A stretch of 64,000 nucleotides of DNA from Flectonema sp. DT1601 (taxonomy: Eukaryota; Euglenozoa; Diplonemea; Diplonemida; Diplonemidae). This document shows, piece by piece, positions 63,308 to 64,000 of this stretch; within the stretch, counting starts at the first letter, position 1, and each line of letters starts with the position of its first letter. The position numbers were made by a program, and so were the translations under genes. Below the pieces are notes generated by a model. It did no database searches. It was given only the letters and a program-made list of their open reading frames with translations, and was not told the origin of the DNA. The stretch is from positions 620,001 to 684,000 of the forward strand of contig OZ025794.1 in the NCBI GenBank assembly GCA_964019425.1, in the 5' to 3' direction.

Positions 63308-63660
63308 ATGATTCCAGAACGATGATTATTTTGTTATTGTTTCGAACCGACCTGCTTAGAGAGGCAGGAACCTCATGTCTGTTTCATTTGGCTCGCGTGG
63401 ATCTTTTGATTTGATCTTCGCTTTACTTATCAAATACACGAATTGCTGTACTCCCCTCTTCCCAGACTCCCTTTGTCTTTGTACCCGACTTATAGGATAA
63501 TTGTTCGTAAAGTAGAGTAGTAGTGGTCTTATAGTTTTATCAAATAATTACAGCCAACCTACACAATGAAATATATTATGAAGTAAACTGATTACAGTAA
63601 TCACGTTTGCCGTTTATCAATAAATATACTATCTCTACCAGTACACTACACAGCTGGACC
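63308..63660. other. intergenic region
   Basis: No gene seen. A CTACACAG acceptor ends at 63653, 7 nt before the next ATG. Confidence 0.6.
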
Positions 63661-64000
63661 ATGAGTGCGGGTGACGCTTTGGGTCCAAATTGTTATGGAA
63701 AAGGTCATGGTTGTATTAGGATAATGGACGTCCCTGCTCCGGGTATGTTAAATCATCTTTAGGGTCGACTCATCTTTTGAAGCCAAATTATAAATAACAA
63801 ACAGATTTGGGTGGCTTTCCTTTTCCTGGAAAAGAAGAAATGTCTGTGGGCGGTGGCGGCTTACCTGGCGGGAAGATTGGAGCCCTAAGCGGACCTCGCG
63901 GACCTCCAGTTAGCGCAGGCATTGGTGGTGGTAACGATAGAGATGTATGTACTCACTCTTATAAACCCGTTCAACAATGTGTTGACTTCATAAACACTTT
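63661..64000 (+). CDS. first exons of an unknown gene running off the window
   Basis: Exon 1, 63661-63742, starts MSAGDALGPNCYGKGHGCIR. Intron 1, 63743-63804 (62 nt), begins GTATGT and ends AACAAACAG. Exon 2, 63805-63944, continues in frame with a Gly/Pro-rich segment (DLGGFPFPGKEEMSVGGGGL). A GTATGT at 63945, at a codon boundary, is a likely second donor, with the rest beyond the window. 74 codons are visible. The Gly-rich composition gives no function. Confidence 0.6.

Overview
This window is nuclear DNA from a unicellular eukaryote. About 21 credible protein genes, several with short cis introns, lie in AT-rich DNA studded with long A and T homopolymers. Every one reads on the + strand. 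Nearly every start codon is preceded, 4 to 33 nt upstream, by an AG at the end of a pyrimidine-rich or (A)ACAG-type acceptor. One-directional gene order with an acceptor before each ORF is the hallmark of euglenozoan polycistronic transcription with spliced-leader trans-splicing. The surface proteins (cadherin-like repeats, a Cys-rich EGF-like array, a receptor with a cyclase domain) also fit a free-living kinetoplastid or diplonemid. This is an inference: no spliced-leader RNA gene and no rRNA or tRNA was found here.

Layout. 1-2687 is gene-free. 2688-6590 encodes a LamG/cadherin-like membrane receptor with a degenerate class III nucleotide cyclase domain. 6591-15186 is an 8.6 kb gene-poor stretch with dispersed repeats and several strong hairpins that may be structured RNAs. 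15508-17094 encodes an IQ-motif array protein. 18232-28199 holds gene X (degenerate EF-hand-like C-terminus) and gene Y (LVIVD-like surface protein with a Pro/Thr stalk and one TM). A 4.4 kb unit carrying the 3' end of X plus all of Y is tandemly duplicated (about 99.6 % identical by eye), and a truncated third unit follows. 28452-31203 carries an unknown protein with an 11-residue repeat and a SMYD-type MYND/SET methyltransferase. 31508-40684 is one uninterrupted ORF of 3058 codons for a giant cadherin-like, Cys-rich type I membrane protein. 41275-44217 encodes a SCYL2-like pseudokinase with clathrin-adaptor-style motifs.

44843-54166 is dense with small genes: a basic protein, an OGFr-domain protein, a 5-exon coiled-coil protein, an EF-hand protein, a small membrane protein and several orphans. 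54167-60001 is gene-free and rich in homopolymers. The right end holds a coiled-coil/F-box-like/zinc-finger protein, a PH-like/IQ/MYND protein and the first two exons of an unknown gene running off the window.

Three large surface proteins sit within 40 kb, suggesting a region concerned with adhesion and sensing. Endocytic (SCYL2), calcium/calmodulin (IQ and EF-hand) and lysine methylation (SMYD) functions are present as single genes with no operon-like logic. The most unusual structure is the 1.1 kb first intron of the OGFr gene. It carries four copies of a segment of about 72 nt that is identical in all four, while the spacers between them have drifted. The segment can be read either as a stable hairpin RNA or as an in-phase 60-nt cassette exon.
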